Positions 35,728 to 47,742 of a stretch of DNA of 64,000 nt are shown here, one piece after another. The notes under the pieces were generated by a model, which ran no database searches, was not told where the DNA came from, and was given only the letters and a program-made list of their open reading frames with translations. Positions within the stretch are counted from its first letter, which is position 1, and every line of letters starts with the position of its first letter. The position numbers and the translations under genes were made by a program. The stretch comes from Rhododendron vialii (Eukaryota; Streptophyta; Magnoliopsida; Ericales; Ericaceae), in contig NC_080569.1 in NCBI RefSeq assembly GCF_030253575.1, forward strand, positions 9,243,501-9,307,500, in the 5' to 3' direction.

Positions 35728-36060
35728 TCGTCTTGACTGGATGTGACCTTGAATGGCCATGGTTTTATGTCACTCTGGACAGTAGCATCACTGTGTCTTC
35801 TTCCAATTAGACGCTTTGTATCTTGAAAAATCAAAATTTCAACAACTTAGGAGATACCAGAGAAATGTGTTATTAAAGATCTAAAAGGGTATAACAACGC
35901 AGAAAATGGATACAAAACATGAAATTTTGCCGCTAGTTTAGATACTGTTTCAGAAGGGAATCACATTCCCTACGGACTACAAAGCTAGGCAAACCCCACG
36001 CATGAGTAAGTCGTTACGAGATCAATCCCGATCACCGGCCCTTCTCCTTTTCCAGACAAT
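35728..36060 (-). pseudogene. HSP70 5' fragment, copy 3a
   Basis: 35728-35821 is the start of exon 2 ([14 protein letters not shown]) with an AG acceptor. 35822-35990 is a shortened intron, and 35991-36060 is the start of exon 1 with the initiating ATG changed to TTG. The join near 35990 lies in a GGCAAA microhomology, so an internal deletion removed the rest of exon 1 and most of the intron. The promoter-like sequence beyond 36061 is retained. Its exon 2 ends where copy 2 intron sequence begins, as expected from a deletion between tandem copies. Confidence 0.8.
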
Positions 36061-37094
36061 TTTTCCTCGATAACCACACAGAAAGAATTCACAAAATTAC
36101 AGAAAATAGAATGCTAGAGAGTGAAGATAGTTACACTTGAGCTTTATCTAATGGGTGCTGCTCTGTAGAATGGGACACTTTTAAAGGGAAGCTATGGAGT
36201 ATTTCGAGTATGTTTAATTCCCGCCGGTTTATTATCATCAGTTTTCGTTGTACCGTGTGTATGGAGAAGAGAATAATTCGTATATACGGATGGTGAACAA
36301 TTATATTCTCTATGTTCACTATTACTATCTTAAATGTTTCTCTTTTCCCACCAATATTGTCCAGCCCAAGAAAACTTATTACCTTCTGTGATTTCACACA
36401 CAACTACTCGACCTCCCTTTTAAGACAACGGGGAACGACGATAATGCTGCAAAATCGGTTTTTCGGCATCAATACCTTGGATGATCTGAACCCCCCGATC
36501 TTAAACTGGACATCCTGACCGTCAATCGATAATGGACTCATTTGGTCTACCTTTGAGCACACTTTCAGAGTCAAAACTCAAACACCAGTTTTCTTTCCTC
36601 ACTCTGTCCCTCTTGAAAAAGTCTCTCTTCCTCTCCTCTCACTCTGCTCTTAGGTTAGCTCTTCGTGGAACTGATAAAAACTCTTGCTTTGGAATACTTC
36701 ACAACCGATATCTACATGATTATTTCTCATTACTCTTATTTAGACTCAAGCTCCCTGAAAATCTCAACATTGTTGGATATTTAGTGTGAATAGCCTTAAC
36801 AGTTCCCTTCAATTCACTATTTACTAGATAAGTATCTTGACTACAATTCGTGATTAGCCTGAAAGGAATTAGCTTCTGGAGATTAGTTGTTTTCATATTG
36901 TTTGTAGCAATCCCACCAGAACATTTACAGAGATTGGTTTGAGAGAAGAGTAGTAATCCCAAAATTTTACTGCTACAACAAACGAAGATAAGATCTTCAC
37001 AACACTTTCATGGTTTCACCATCTAGTTGCAAGCAATGACAGAAAAATGAATGAAATCCTCAAAATGAAGATTGGAACATCATAATAACCTTGG
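36061..37094. other. Spacer between HSP70 copies
   Basis: 36061-36175 matches the region upstream of HSP70 copy 1. About 36985-37040 resembles the region downstream of copy 1 near 15400-15460. The middle part is unrecognised, with no supported ORF. Confidence 0.5.
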
Positions 37095-38789
37095 TCAATC
37101 ATAGGTCAAGCCCCGCTTCCACCACCGAAAGAATGGCCATCCTCCACCAGCGCCCTTGCACATCTTAGCAACTATAGGGTTGCAAAGCCCCACCAATTCC
37201 TTCATCTTGAACTCAAACTCATTCGTCTCCGCAAGCTGGTTCCCATCCAACCACTGAATCGCCTGCTCAAACGCAGCTTCAAACTTCTTCATGTCAGCCA
37301 GAGGAATCTTCGCGACATTGTTCTCATTCTTAATGGTGTTCCTCATGTCATAAGCGTAATTCTCCAATGCGTTCTTCGCTTCCACTTTCTTCTTGTGCTC
37401 CTCGTCTTCCAACTTGTACTTCTCGGCCTCCAGCACCATTTTCTCAATCTCCTCCTTCGACAGCGTACCCCTTGTGATCGTGATCTTCTTCTTCTGTCCA
37501 GTAGTTTTGTCCTCTACAGATGCATTCAGAATACCATTTGCATCGATATCGAAACAGATATTGATAACCGGGACACCCCTAAGAGCCGGAGGAAATCCGT
37601 CCAACGTGAATTCGCCCAAGAAGTTGGTGTCTTTGGCTCGAGTTCTTTCTCCCTCCAAGACGTAAATGCCAACACCGGTTTGGTTATCTTGGAAAGTAGT
37701 TACCTCCGGCTCTTTCTTTGTCAGAATGGTGGTGTTTTTTGGAATCATCACACTCATATCCCCATTCATATTTTCATAACCGAGGGAAAGCGGAGTGACA
37801 TCAACCATCAGTAATAAATCTTGAACCTTCTCATTTTGCTCACCACTCAAAATTGCGGCCTGAACTGTGGCAAGCCACAGCCTCATCAGGGTTAATGCTT
37901 TTGCAAAGCTCCTTCCCATTGAAGAAATCCTGCAACAACTGCCGGACCTTGGGAATCCAAGTGGACCCACCAACAAGAACGACTTCATTGACATTGGTCT
38001 TGTCCATTTTTGCATCCCTCAAACACTCCTCCACTGGCTTCATACACTTCTTGAACAAGTCAATGTTCAGCTCCTCGAACCTGGCCCGAGTAATAGTCGC
38101 GCAATAGTCAATCCCCTCATATAACGCATCGATCTCGATCGTAGTTTCAGTTGTCGACGAAAGATTCCTCTTAGCTCTTTCACAACTAGTCCTCAACCTC
38201 CTTAAAGTTCTTGGGTTTCCACTGATATCCTTTTATTCTTCCTCCTGAATTCCTGAACGAAATGGTACACCATCCTGTTATCAAAATCTTCACCCCCCAA
38301 ATGCGTATCCCCACCAGTAGCTTTAACCTCGATTTTACCCTCTTCAATGGTTAGTAGAGAGACGTCGAATGTTCCACCCCCGAGATCGAATATGAGCACG
38401 TTTTTCCAACTGGTGCTATCGGCTTTGTTGTCAAGACCATAAGCAACGGTGGCAGCAGTTGGCTCGTTGATTATCTGCACGACGTTGAGACTGCCAATGA
38501 CTCCGGCGTCTTTGGTGGCTTGTCTCTGTGAATTGTTGAAGTAGGCGGGGACAGTGATGACAGCATTTTTTATTGTGGTGCCGAGGTAATCCTCTGCTAT
38601 TTCTCTCATTTTTACGAGGACCATGGAGGAGATTTTTTCGGCACGCGGAGAATTGTTTCTCTTTGTTCTTGTATACTACTCCTATCATGGGTTTGTCGTC
38701 TGAGCCGGGTGTGACCTTGAACGGTCATAGCATCATGTTGCTTTGGACAAGAGCGTCACTGTACCTTCTTATGATTAGATGCTTAGCAT
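37095..38789 (-). pseudogene. HSP70 pseudogene, copy 3b (exon 2, frameshifted)
   Basis: Exon 2 begins at 38789 after an AACAG acceptor and can be followed to 37095 through at least four frames (breaks near 38630, 38230, 38200 and 37870-38010). [14 protein letters not shown] and [13 protein letters not shown] remain readable. The last part ends in an aberrant tail, [14 protein letters not shown], caused by a frame change in the Gly-rich region. The adjoining intron runs to about 39249, where a CACTA end interrupts it. Not functional. Confidence 0.85.
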
Positions 38790-39249
38790 CTGTTAAAGAT
38801 CTAAAAAGGGTATAACATTGTAATATGCTGATATAGGACATGTATGAATCTATGCCGCTAGATTGGACATTGTTTCAAAAGGAATCGCATTACCCTCTTC
38901 CTAAATTCGAGCAGTAGTGTGATCTAGGAAGGGTCCTCTGAGGCAACTCAGGCAAGGCAAGCAAGTTTGAGCTTTGAACCTCCAAATTTTACTTAAAATT
39001 AGGGGCTCCCAATTATCTACTATTAGCATGAATAAAAAATAAAGTGGGAGTAAAATTTCTCCATCTATTTCCATATGAACAAAAAACTTTGATATTTCTT
39101 GAGTAAGGGATAAAATTGCAAAAGGGTATCAACCAGTTTTTTTTGGAGGACCACTCAATACTTCTGCCTGGTAAAACGACATGCATAATTAATATGTGGT
39201 GGGTATTAAAGCGCCCAAGGCTCTGTTCGGCACACTGTAAAATAGAAGG
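38790..39249. other. Remnant of HSP70 copy 3b intron 1
   Basis: Resembles the introns of copies 1, 2 and 4 (shared GAGGCAACT-AGGCAAGGCAA and TTGAACCTCCAAA words). It ends at AATAGAAGG, the point where copy 1 intron (about 17947-17952) would continue, and the CACTA end starts there. Confidence 0.7.
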
Positions 39250-39374
39250 CACTACAAGAAATTAAAGTTTAAGAGACAGTTATTTGGGACTCCTAAAGTG
39301 TCTTTAGGAGCAAAAATATCATGCTCTCTTTTCCAACCAAAATGTGATTTTAGTTTCTAAAGTTTTGTCCCAAT
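39250..39374 (+). mobile_element. CACTA transposon end (truncated)
   Basis: Starts with CACTACAAGAAATTAAAG, the canonical CACTA-family terminus, followed by an internal inverted repeat (GGACTCCTAAAGTG / CTTTAGGAGC). It is cut off after about 125 bp and fused to a truncated copia LTR. Confidence 0.65.
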
Positions 39375-39530
39375 AAGAGGGAGAGTACTTACTATGGAAA
39401 GTCAATCCTAATCAAATCGTGATAAGCTCCTAATTACAATCAATCCAAAATATTCTACAATATTCTACATTATTCTAACATCCCCCTCAAACTCAAGGAG
39501 GTAATGCAGAGACCAACTTGAGTTTGGAAG

Positions 39531-41280
39531 CTAAGTCATGGAAATAGGCTGAAGGATGAGCTTTGGTGAAGATGTAAACTGTTTGATTAGAAGAGGAAAT
39601 TGAGACAAGGCGAATGGTGCCTCGGGCAACATGTTGTCGTATGAAGTGGCAATCAATCTCAATGTGTTTGGTACGATCATGGAATATATCATTGTGAGAA
39701 TCTGAATAGCACTCTGATTGTCACAATAGAGCATAGTGGAAGATGAATGAACAACACCCATATCTGCAAGACGCCAACGAAGCTATAATAACTCTTGAGC
39801 AGTGTCAGCAAGAGCACAAGAGTTTGCTTCTTACTACGCCAAGATATAAGAGAATCACCAAGAAAAAAACAATAGCCTGTTGTGGAACGACGATCTGTAG
39901 GGTCACCAGCCCAATCTGCATCAGAGTAAGCACGCAACTCTAGAGAAGAATGGATTGAGTAATGTAAACCATGAAATAAGGTGCCCTTAATATAGCGAAG
40001 TATACGAAGAACAGCAGTATAATGAGGTGACCGTGGAGCAGACATGAATTGACTGACAATATGAATTGCATAGGCGATATCTGGTCGAGTAACTATGAGA
40101 TATACAAACTGCCAACGAGTTGCCAATAAAGAGTAGCATCAGGAAGTAGGTTACCATCTAGAGGAGTGAGGTGAGTAGTAGGATCGAGAGGAGTGCATGC
40201 AGTCATGCTATCAGCAATGCCAGCACGTGTGAGAAGATCAGATGCATACTTAGCTTGGGAGAGAAAATAACCATCTGAATTAGAGGAAATCTCAAGACCC
40301 AAGAAATAGCTTAGAGTGCCCAAATATTTCATCTCAAATTGCTCACGGAGAAAGGCTTTGAGGTCAGAAATACCATTGATATCATCTCCAGTAATAATCA
40401 TATCATCGACAAAGAGAAGAACAAAAATAATCCCATGAGCCGCCTTTCGAACAAAGAGTGCAGAATCATATGAACTTGAAGAGAATCCAAATGTCTGAAG
40501 AGTAGTACTGAACTTGGAAAACCAGGCTCAAGGAGCTTGCTTGAGACCATATAGAGCACGGTTTAGTTTATACACCTTATTTGGAGGATGGATCACCCCA
40601 GGAGGAGGTTGCAGGTAAACTTCTTCTGTTAGACCACCATTAAGAAAGGCATTTTTAACATCCATTTGATACAACTCCCACTTGCGTACTGCAGTAACCG
40701 CAATTAAACTCCGAACAGAGGCGAAACAAGCAACAGGGGCAAATGTCTCCTCATAATCAATACCATACTCTTGAGTGAAACCCTTTGCAACCAAACAAGC
40801 TTTATAGCGCTCGATAGAGCCATCAAAGCGAGTCTTAATTTTATAGACCCATTTGGAGCCTATCGCAATCTTGCCAAGAGGAAGATCAACAAAATCCCAA
40901 GTATGAGTCTTATCCAAAGCCTGTAATTCTTCTTCCATTGCTTTCTGCCAAAGAGGGTTAGAACTGGCCTCACGGTAGGAGTGAGGTTCATGCTGAGAGA
41001 GGATAGTAGAAAAGCAATGATAATCAAGAAGACAGACAGGTATTTCTTTTGCTCGAGTAGAGCGACGAAGTGGTGAATCAAGAGATAGAACTTGTTCAGA
41101 AGGCTCTGTAGGGGGAGAGCTGGATGATGCAAGGGGCTCACTTGGATTAGAGCCAAGGTTTGAAGGCTCAGGGAGAGAAGAGCCAAGTGCAGGAGCAAGA
41201 TCGTTGGACAAAGCAAGTACATCGGGAGAGGCTGTATCAGTTAGCTCAGAAGAAGTTGCATCAATCTCATCAAATAGCAA
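39531..41280 (-). pseudogene. Copia reverse transcriptase and RNase H, second element
   Basis: RT starts in 41280-40528 with WQKAMEEELQALDKTHTW, MDVKNAFLNGGL and YGLKQAP, then hits TGA (40528-40530) where Arg is usual. It continues past 40400 with MIITGDD, and RNase H follows (40126-39689) with YSDADWAGDPTDRRSTTG. Frame changes occur near 40100 and 39760. Confidence 0.85.
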
Positions 41281-41477
41281 CTCTACAGAAGGATCAGTAA
41301 AGAATGATGAGTGGAAACAGACGGTAAATAAAACTTTGACATGGAGGAAAACATCTTATGTCCCCAAAATATGACATGATGAGAAATACGAAGACGCTTA
41401 GAAAGTGGATCCCAGCATCTGTATCCTTTGTGCTCAATTCCATAACCTAAGAAGCAACAAAGACGAGCTCGAGGTTC

Positions 41478-41990
41478 TTACTTTATACGCTCATGAGGTT
41501 GAAGTAGGACAAAACAAGCACACCCAAAGACTTTGAGGAGATCATATGCAAGCAAAATACCATAAAGACGTTCATAATGTGATTGATTCCCAATAATGGG
41601 AGAGGGGACACGGTTGATAGTATACACTGCGGTTATAGATGTTTCTCCCCAAAAACGTTCTGGACATGAGGAAGATATAAGAAGTGCACGAGTGGTGTCT
41701 AAAATATGTCGGTGTTTACGCTCAGCACGCTCATTTTGTTGAGACGTGCTAGGACAGGATCGGTGAGGTAGAGTTCCATTTTGACAAAGAAAGTTCAAAA
41801 ATGATGTTTCTCTGTATTCCGTGGCATTATCAGCCCGAAAAACTTTAATAGTACGAGAAAATTGAGTTTGAACCATTTTTGCAAAATCAAAGTAAATTTG
41901 TGGTAGCTCGGATGGTCTACGTAAAAGGTAAATCCATTTAAAACGGGAGTAGTCATCAACAAATATCACAAAGTATTTTGATCCACCCAT
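41478..41990 (-). pseudogene. Copia integrase core, second element (3' part)
   Basis: Catalytic Asp in FVDDYSRFKW, Asp in FRADNATEY and Glu in QQNERAERKHRH are all present, followed by the conserved FWGETSITAVYTINR and the FGCACFV region. The frame joins protease/pre-integrase sequence at 44832 once the inserted LTR is removed. Confidence 0.85.
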
Positions 41991-42012
41991 GGTGGTGTTG
42001 GGAGAAGGTCCC

Positions 42013-44826
42013 TGTCACGACCCCATCCCAATAGTTGGATAATAAGAAAGTCATGACCGGTCAGTGATCTCACTTCCACCCAAGGCCTCATAACTACTCA
42101 GTCCAAAAATAAAAGAAATTTACAACAATTTAAAAAAAAAAACTGCGGAAGCATTATTACATTTATTAAAACACCATCAGAGCCTTAGCGAATTTACAAC
42201 CTTTTCAAAACGTAGGTGATCTTACACAAAATGGGGAACAGTCAATTACCGGTTTGGTTTTCAAAATTTAGCTATACAATATCTACATGTCCACCGGGCA
42301 GCAGCATACTTCATTCCTACTCGCCATTAGGGCTGTAAATGAACTGAGTCGTTCGTGAACTGTTCGAGGCTCGACTCGGTAAAGGCTCGTTCGAGTTCGA
42401 TTCGTCTACTAAATGAACCGAACCTGAACCTCAATTTTAGGCTCGTTTCATAAATGAGCCGAACATGAACGCAACAGTATTCGGCTCGATTAGGCTCGCG
42501 AACCTGAACTATATGTGTATCATGGGGATTTTATATAGTTATATAGTAAAAATTTTAAAACTTGTACAAGTCTAAACGTTTACAATTACTAAAAATTTAC
42601 TTATGTATATGTTTTTATCTTTTTATATGTATATGAACATATTTATGTACATAATGAAAATTTTATTTGCAGTTTTAGACCTGTATAAGAACATAAAAAT
42701 ATGATATTATTGAATCGTTAAGGCTCGTAAACAAGCTCGAGTTCGACCCAAACCTGGGCAAGCTCGGTTCGAGTTCGGCTCGTCATAATTTTCATTGAGT
42801 TCGGCTCGAGCTCGAGTTCGCTAAAAAACTTAACGAACGAATCTGAGTATTCTAATATTCGGCTCGGTTCGGCTCGTTTACAGCCCTACTCGCCATAACC
42901 TGTAGGAAAATAGTAAATTTTCATAAGCCGATAGCTCGTGTGAGATACAACACCAGAGTTATACGTTTTACCATGGAAATAACTTTCATAAACCTTATTG
43001 ACATAGCAATCTAGCATATCATAGCTTTATCATAAATTTCATAAGAAGAATTGCATATCAACAACTTTGCATATGTAAATGATGCACATCCAACAGCTTA
43101 ACATGCATAGGGGAGCGACCCCACGTGGTGTGAAATGATCAAATCACTGGCAACTGGTGCCATATAACAATCCTTCCTTATAACCCCTTCGTTGGTCACG
43201 GTATCTTTAAAATCCGTCCCCCTGACCCGGGACACCGCTGTCTAGATGCATCAATGAACTTTAAGCTCATAGAATTGTCATGTCAATTCTTTTTCACCTT
43301 TAGATGGCAAGGTGTTCATAGAGTCATCACCTCTCAAACATAATCATCCTTATAAAATCATCATCTTGAATACACAACTCGTAACATATTTCCATGGCAT
43401 AAGGTATAAGATATAAAAACATTTCATCAAATCATGCTTCCTTATAACATATCATAACTATTGAGCATAAGAAACGCAGAACATAATTTGCTTGAAAAAG
43501 CAATATAACCAAGGTTAGCGTATCTCACCTTTAACTTCTTTACAGCTAAGCTAAAGACTTGGATCGTTCTCGTTCTTATCCCTTGAACCAACCTATTGCC
43601 AATTACTTTGTGTCATAATACATTCAAAACTGTAATCGAAATACGATTGTGAGTCGGCCTACTGGACTTTAGAAAAGGTTCGAGGTTGATACACGGCTAC
43701 CATTCTTAAAAGTTAACTAGGGAACGAGACTTTGTTTAGCACTTGAGCTATTTCGCATGGGCACGCATATGCTTATACAATCAGTGAGCTACTTAGAATA
43801 GCAATTGTATAGGGATTTCTCATTCTTTCAATCTACTGACCTAATTTAACTCAACTAAAGGAACTGTAATCTAGTCTAGTTTAGTTATTAGGTGATTTAC
43901 CTAGGTATACGTATATATATGCTCATTACCAGAAATTTACTAGAACTCAAATTGATTATGCTTTTCCTTTAGTCTAAGCAAAACAAGATTTGATTAAGGA
44001 CTAATTAATAAGTGCACTTATATGCATGCCTAGATGTTCCAGCACCTAATACATATATCACACACATTCTAATTTTATACTAGATGCAAAGACACACAGC
44101 ATACTTCTCGCACAGCAGCGGCGGTGCTGCTGCTACTCCTACATCTGATTTAGGTCGAAGGAAAGGGGGAAAAAGGTATGGGAAGATCCGCCATGGCCGC
44201 CACCATGTGCGGTGCCTGCGTAGGGAATACAGAAAGAGAGGGAAGAGGAAATTACCCATTGAAGTTTTCCGGCGGTAATCGAAGGATCTCGGAAGTCGGA
44301 TCTAACCAGAGGGGTTCGAGAGTTGCTCCTCTCTCTCTTTTCCTTCACCGTTTTCTTTTTCTTCTAGCGGTTTCTTTTCTTCTTCTTTTTTAACCCCTTT
44401 TTACTCACTATTCTACTATATACATATATTAGATATTTTAGAGGTAAAACATCCCTGAGTCATTCAGAACTTAAGAAACGTGGACACATGTGCCAACCAA
44501 TTCTTCTAGCTATGATACGTGTAGCTCTATGGAAATTGGAAAGTCAAAAAATTTAATTCTACTTCCTAATAACCAATTCTTCTAGCTATGATACGTGTAG
44601 CTCTACGTGTAGCTCCGGGTTCCGAACTCAAAAAGATTACAACGTAGACTAATTAAAATATGTAGCTTCTTAGAGTGTCGTTCGCTTCCTAAAGAAAGTA
44701 TTAAACCCCTACAATTATATCGTGCTATGCTCGTATCCTAAAAATATTTACTAAAGTGCATTTTTTTTTAAATCTCGTAACCTAATTAGGATCACCCAAG
44801 TATACTTTTAGATGTCGGGCCTGACA
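42013..44826 (-). mobile_element. Solo LTR (2.8 kb, probably gypsy) inserted in copia integrase
   Basis: GTCCC flanks it on both sides (42008-42012 and 44827-44831). The ends are TGTCACGACC and GGCCTGACA on the plus strand. There is no pol sequence and only one LTR-like unit. Minus orientation is inferred from the GGGGTCGTGACA end and a minus-strand TATA-like region near 44410-44430. It carries a 561-bp MITE and a partial internal duplication of TTCTTCTAGCTATGATACGT (44500 and 44577). Confidence 0.75.
42328..42888. mobile_element. hAT-like MITE rich in GGCTCG words (561 bp)
   Basis: Ends TAGGGCTGTAAATGA and TCGTTTACAGCCCTA are inverted repeats. The 8-mer CTCGCCAT flanks it at 42320-42327 and 42889-42896. 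Subterminal GGCTCG/TTCGAG words are repeated many times. Confidence 0.9.
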
Positions 44827-44831
44827 GTCCC

Positions 44832-45652
44832 CAAATATCAGAGTGAATTAAATCAAATGGGGCAGATGAAACAGAATCACTTTGGGTAAAAGATAATGCT
44901 GTTTGTTTAGCGAGTTGACACGAAGGACAATCAATATGTTCATCTTTAACTGATCCTAGATGACCACTTAAACTAAAGTACGTAGTCGACCAAAAGAAAC
45001 ATGACCAAAGACCTATAGAAGTGGAGGCATTGGAGGTTACAAAACATTGTAAAGAACTCACAGATTGAACGGGAGGAACAGAAAGACAAGACTGGGCTAT
45101 AGCAGAGAGCTGAGATGGAATGTGAAGATTGATGAGCTCATACAGACGTCCAACTTTACGGCCTATCCCAATCTTCTTTCCTGTCCGAGGATCCTGCACC
45201 TGGCAACCAGTAGAAGAAAAGGTGATCGTGAGACCGAGTTCACATAATTGACCTATAGAAATTAGGTTCAAGGTAAGGGTAGGAACCAAGTAAGCATCAG
45301 AAAGGAACATGCTAGGAGTAGAAACAGTACTGACATGAGTAACAGGCATCATAGAACCATCAGCAGTATGAATAGATGGAGTCCGAGAATTAGCAGCTTT
45401 TGTGTAAAAAACATGTGGATCAAATGTCATGTGATTGCAACACGCAGAATCAAAGAACCATGAGGATTTACCTGAGGTGGCAGACAAAGCAGTGGAAGAA
45501 TGCTTACCGGAATAGGAGAGCAATCCAGATTTAGAGAGAATCTGTGTAAATACAGATGGGAGATCGCTTTTGAGGAAGTGTGTGGAAGATGGGTACTGTT
45601 TGAGGCCTTCCAAGATGGCGTGAGCATATAGTGATATGTCAAATTGTTCCAT
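44832..45652 (-). pseudogene. Copia protease and pre-integrase region, second element
   Basis: SSWFFDSACCNHMT is the protease active-site motif. The zinc-binding CPSCQLAKQ and the DLIHSDIWG start of integrase follow. The frame is cut by the solo LTR just after DIWG. Gag upstream is not recognisable. Confidence 0.8.
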
Positions 45653-46302
45653 AGTAGCAAAGCCAAGTTGCAGCAGCTCTGTAAAGAAAAATAAATAACA
45701 ATACAGTGGGTAGGAAGTAAAAAATTAATGATGGTGAGGACTAGTTTGGTGTGGGACGTAGGTTAACAGTTGACTGAATGAAAAATTGGTTTTGGGTTGG
45801 GCCTGACTGTTTTGGGTCTCCCCCTTTTGTTTTTTGATTGTTGTAGAGTTTACTGCGCTTAAAAAATTGGGCTAGGGAGTTGGGCCTGTTTGGTCTAGGT
45901 ACAGCCGGAACCCGGAAGCATATTGGGATTTTAGAGAGAAAGGTATGGCGATCTGTATTGCGGCAGTGGTTGACGCCTTGACGGCGATGAACAATGTGAA
46001 GGGACAGTGGTTGAAGGTGGTCGACGACGTGGAGTGTGGGCGAGTGGCAACGGCCAGGAAGGTTTATGGGTCACAGAACTGATGGTGCAAGTGAGCTGCA
46101 AGTCGCGGCAAAACAGAACCGGTAGTGCGACGGTGGATACTGGGTGGGTTTGGGATATGGAACGCAAACTTATTCTGGTTTTGCTATGAGAGAGATGATT
46201 CAATGGAGGTTGTGGGTAAGAATTGGTTACTGGTTGCTGATTTTCCCATTATTCAGGCAAAGGTAATGGGTTCAGATGATGAAGGCGATGATTGAAGCCG
46301 TA

Positions 46303-46314
46303 GCTCTGATACCA
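46303..46314 (-). other. Primer-binding site of the second copia element
   Basis: On the minus strand TGGTATCAGAGC, an exact initiator-Met match, immediately after the LTR end TTAACA. Confidence 0.9.
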
Positions 46315-46507
46315 TGTTAAGAGAATATAGGAAAACAGAGAATATGGAGAAAGTGAATATTGTATTGAATTAAATAATCATGTACATAAGCCCTACTATT
46401 AATACAAGAGGGAGAGTACTATGGAAAGTCAATCCTAATCAAATCGTGATAAGCTCCTAATTACAATCAATCCAAAATATGTTACAATATTCTAAATTAT
46501 TCTAACA
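46315..46507 (-). repeat. 5' LTR of the second copia element (193 bp)
   Basis: TGTTAGAATA to CTCTTAACA on the minus strand. About 106 bp match 39375-39480 at the other end, with a 4-base difference near GAGAGTACT. Confidence 0.9.
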
Positions 46508-47206
46508 GTCTTGATGAGGAAGAGCAGAGCAAGTGGGTGGAACTTACGGGCAGGGATTTGAATTTCTTTCTCCCACCGGAAGCAAGGGACTATAGTTCTT
46601 GGAGGAACCTTTCCAACACTGATTTTGAGCTTGAGAAAGAGAGACCACTTCCTACATTGAAGAGTAATCCACACCCCCAGCCCAAGAAATTGCTAAACGG
46701 GTCCGGATTAAACTTGTCAACTCAGCCATCGAACCATGTGAATGGTAATGGAATAGACATATTACCAGTTTATAACAAGAGTAGGATCGAAGGAGATGTT
46801 TCCACATGGTAATGACGATGATTACCGTTTGACCATAAATCTGCATTCCGATCGACATCAAGATATTGATATCCATCATGCAATGGAGCCGTCTTGGATG
46901 AACGAGTTTAGTGGAGTAATGAGGAATGTGAATGGGCCTGTATGTTATGGCTGCTAAAACTATCTATGAGGATGAACAAGGATATTTGATCGTCATCACC
47001 TTGCCCTTTGCGGACCCCGAAAGCGTGAAAGTTCACTAGTGGAACAATCTCACTCATGGTGTTGTGAAAATATCTTCTGCGAGTACAGCTCGCATGCCTT
47101 TCGTCCACAGGAATGATAGAACATTCAAACTCACTGATCCATCTCCTGAACATTGTCCTCCGGGGGAATTCAAAAGGGAAATTCCTCTTGCTACTCGAAA
47201 GGGAAT
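46508..47206 (+). pseudogene. HSP20-like pseudogene, copy 2 (5' end cut by copia)
   Basis: Almost identical to copy 1 from GTCTTGATGAGG onward. The N-terminal frame (WVELTGRDLNFFLPPEA) stops at 46810-46812. The alpha-crystallin region follows in other frames (KISSASTARMPFVH from 47064). It keeps about 50 bp near 46860-46910 that copy 1 has lost, but has a deletion after LATRKG at about 47205 that joins it to downstream spacer. The first frame change is shared with copy 1. Confidence 0.8.
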
Positions 47207-47742
47207 CCAAAGTTGCACAGTAATCTTACTTCCGGGTTCACTCTTTTATTCTTCTGATTTGAGATGGCTTACAAGCATGAGTGATGTGCACCTAAGGGAG
47301 TTCACATCTTGTCTAAAAGTTTGGATGTATGTACAAACCTGAAAGAATCGCATGATGCAACAATTGGTTTTAGGATTATATATTTGTTTCTTTTCCTTTC
47401 TAACCGTTTAGTTCTACCGACTACTTCCCAGAATTATATCTTAACTGTAATTCTTAGTTAGCCAAGAAAGAAGCAACTACGTACTCTAAGAATGTAGATA
47501 ACACCTTCACACAACACTGGCGAAAATAGTTTTGCATGAAAGAAAACCAAAAATCCCAAAAAAAAATAAAATAAAAGGAAATACTTAAAAGGTACTCCAC
47601 ATTAGTTTGCAGAGGACAAATTAAGTCATCAAACTGAAGATTGGAACGTCATAATCAACTTAATCTCAGGTCCAGCACCGCTTCCACCACCAAAAGAAGG
47701 ACCATCCACATTCATTACTCCACCCATACCACCACTAGCACC
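47207..47742. other. Spacer and 3' flank of HSP70 copy 4
   Basis: 47212-47320 matches 14746-14850. 47640-47742 is the former C-terminal coding region of HSP70 copy 4 (Gly-rich tail) beyond its premature TAG. Confidence 0.7.

Larger units (their letters stand above)
39375..46507 (-). mobile_element. Second Ty1/copia retrotransposon (minus), with nested solo LTR
   Basis: The 5' LTR 46315-46507, primer-binding site 46303-46314, protease, integrase, RT and RNase H are in order on the minus strand, ending in a polypurine tract (39481-39490) and a truncated 3' LTR (39375-39480). A canonical gag is missing between 45652 and 46302. The right flank GTCTT is HSP20-like pseudogene sequence; the left partner is lost, because the LTR end is replaced by a CACTA fragment. 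Integrase is split by the insertion at 42013-44826. Confidence 0.85.

Noticed and set aside
44084..44393. Short plus-strand ORFs in the solo LTR
   Set aside because: No domain, both strands open over a low-complexity region; part of an LTR leader.
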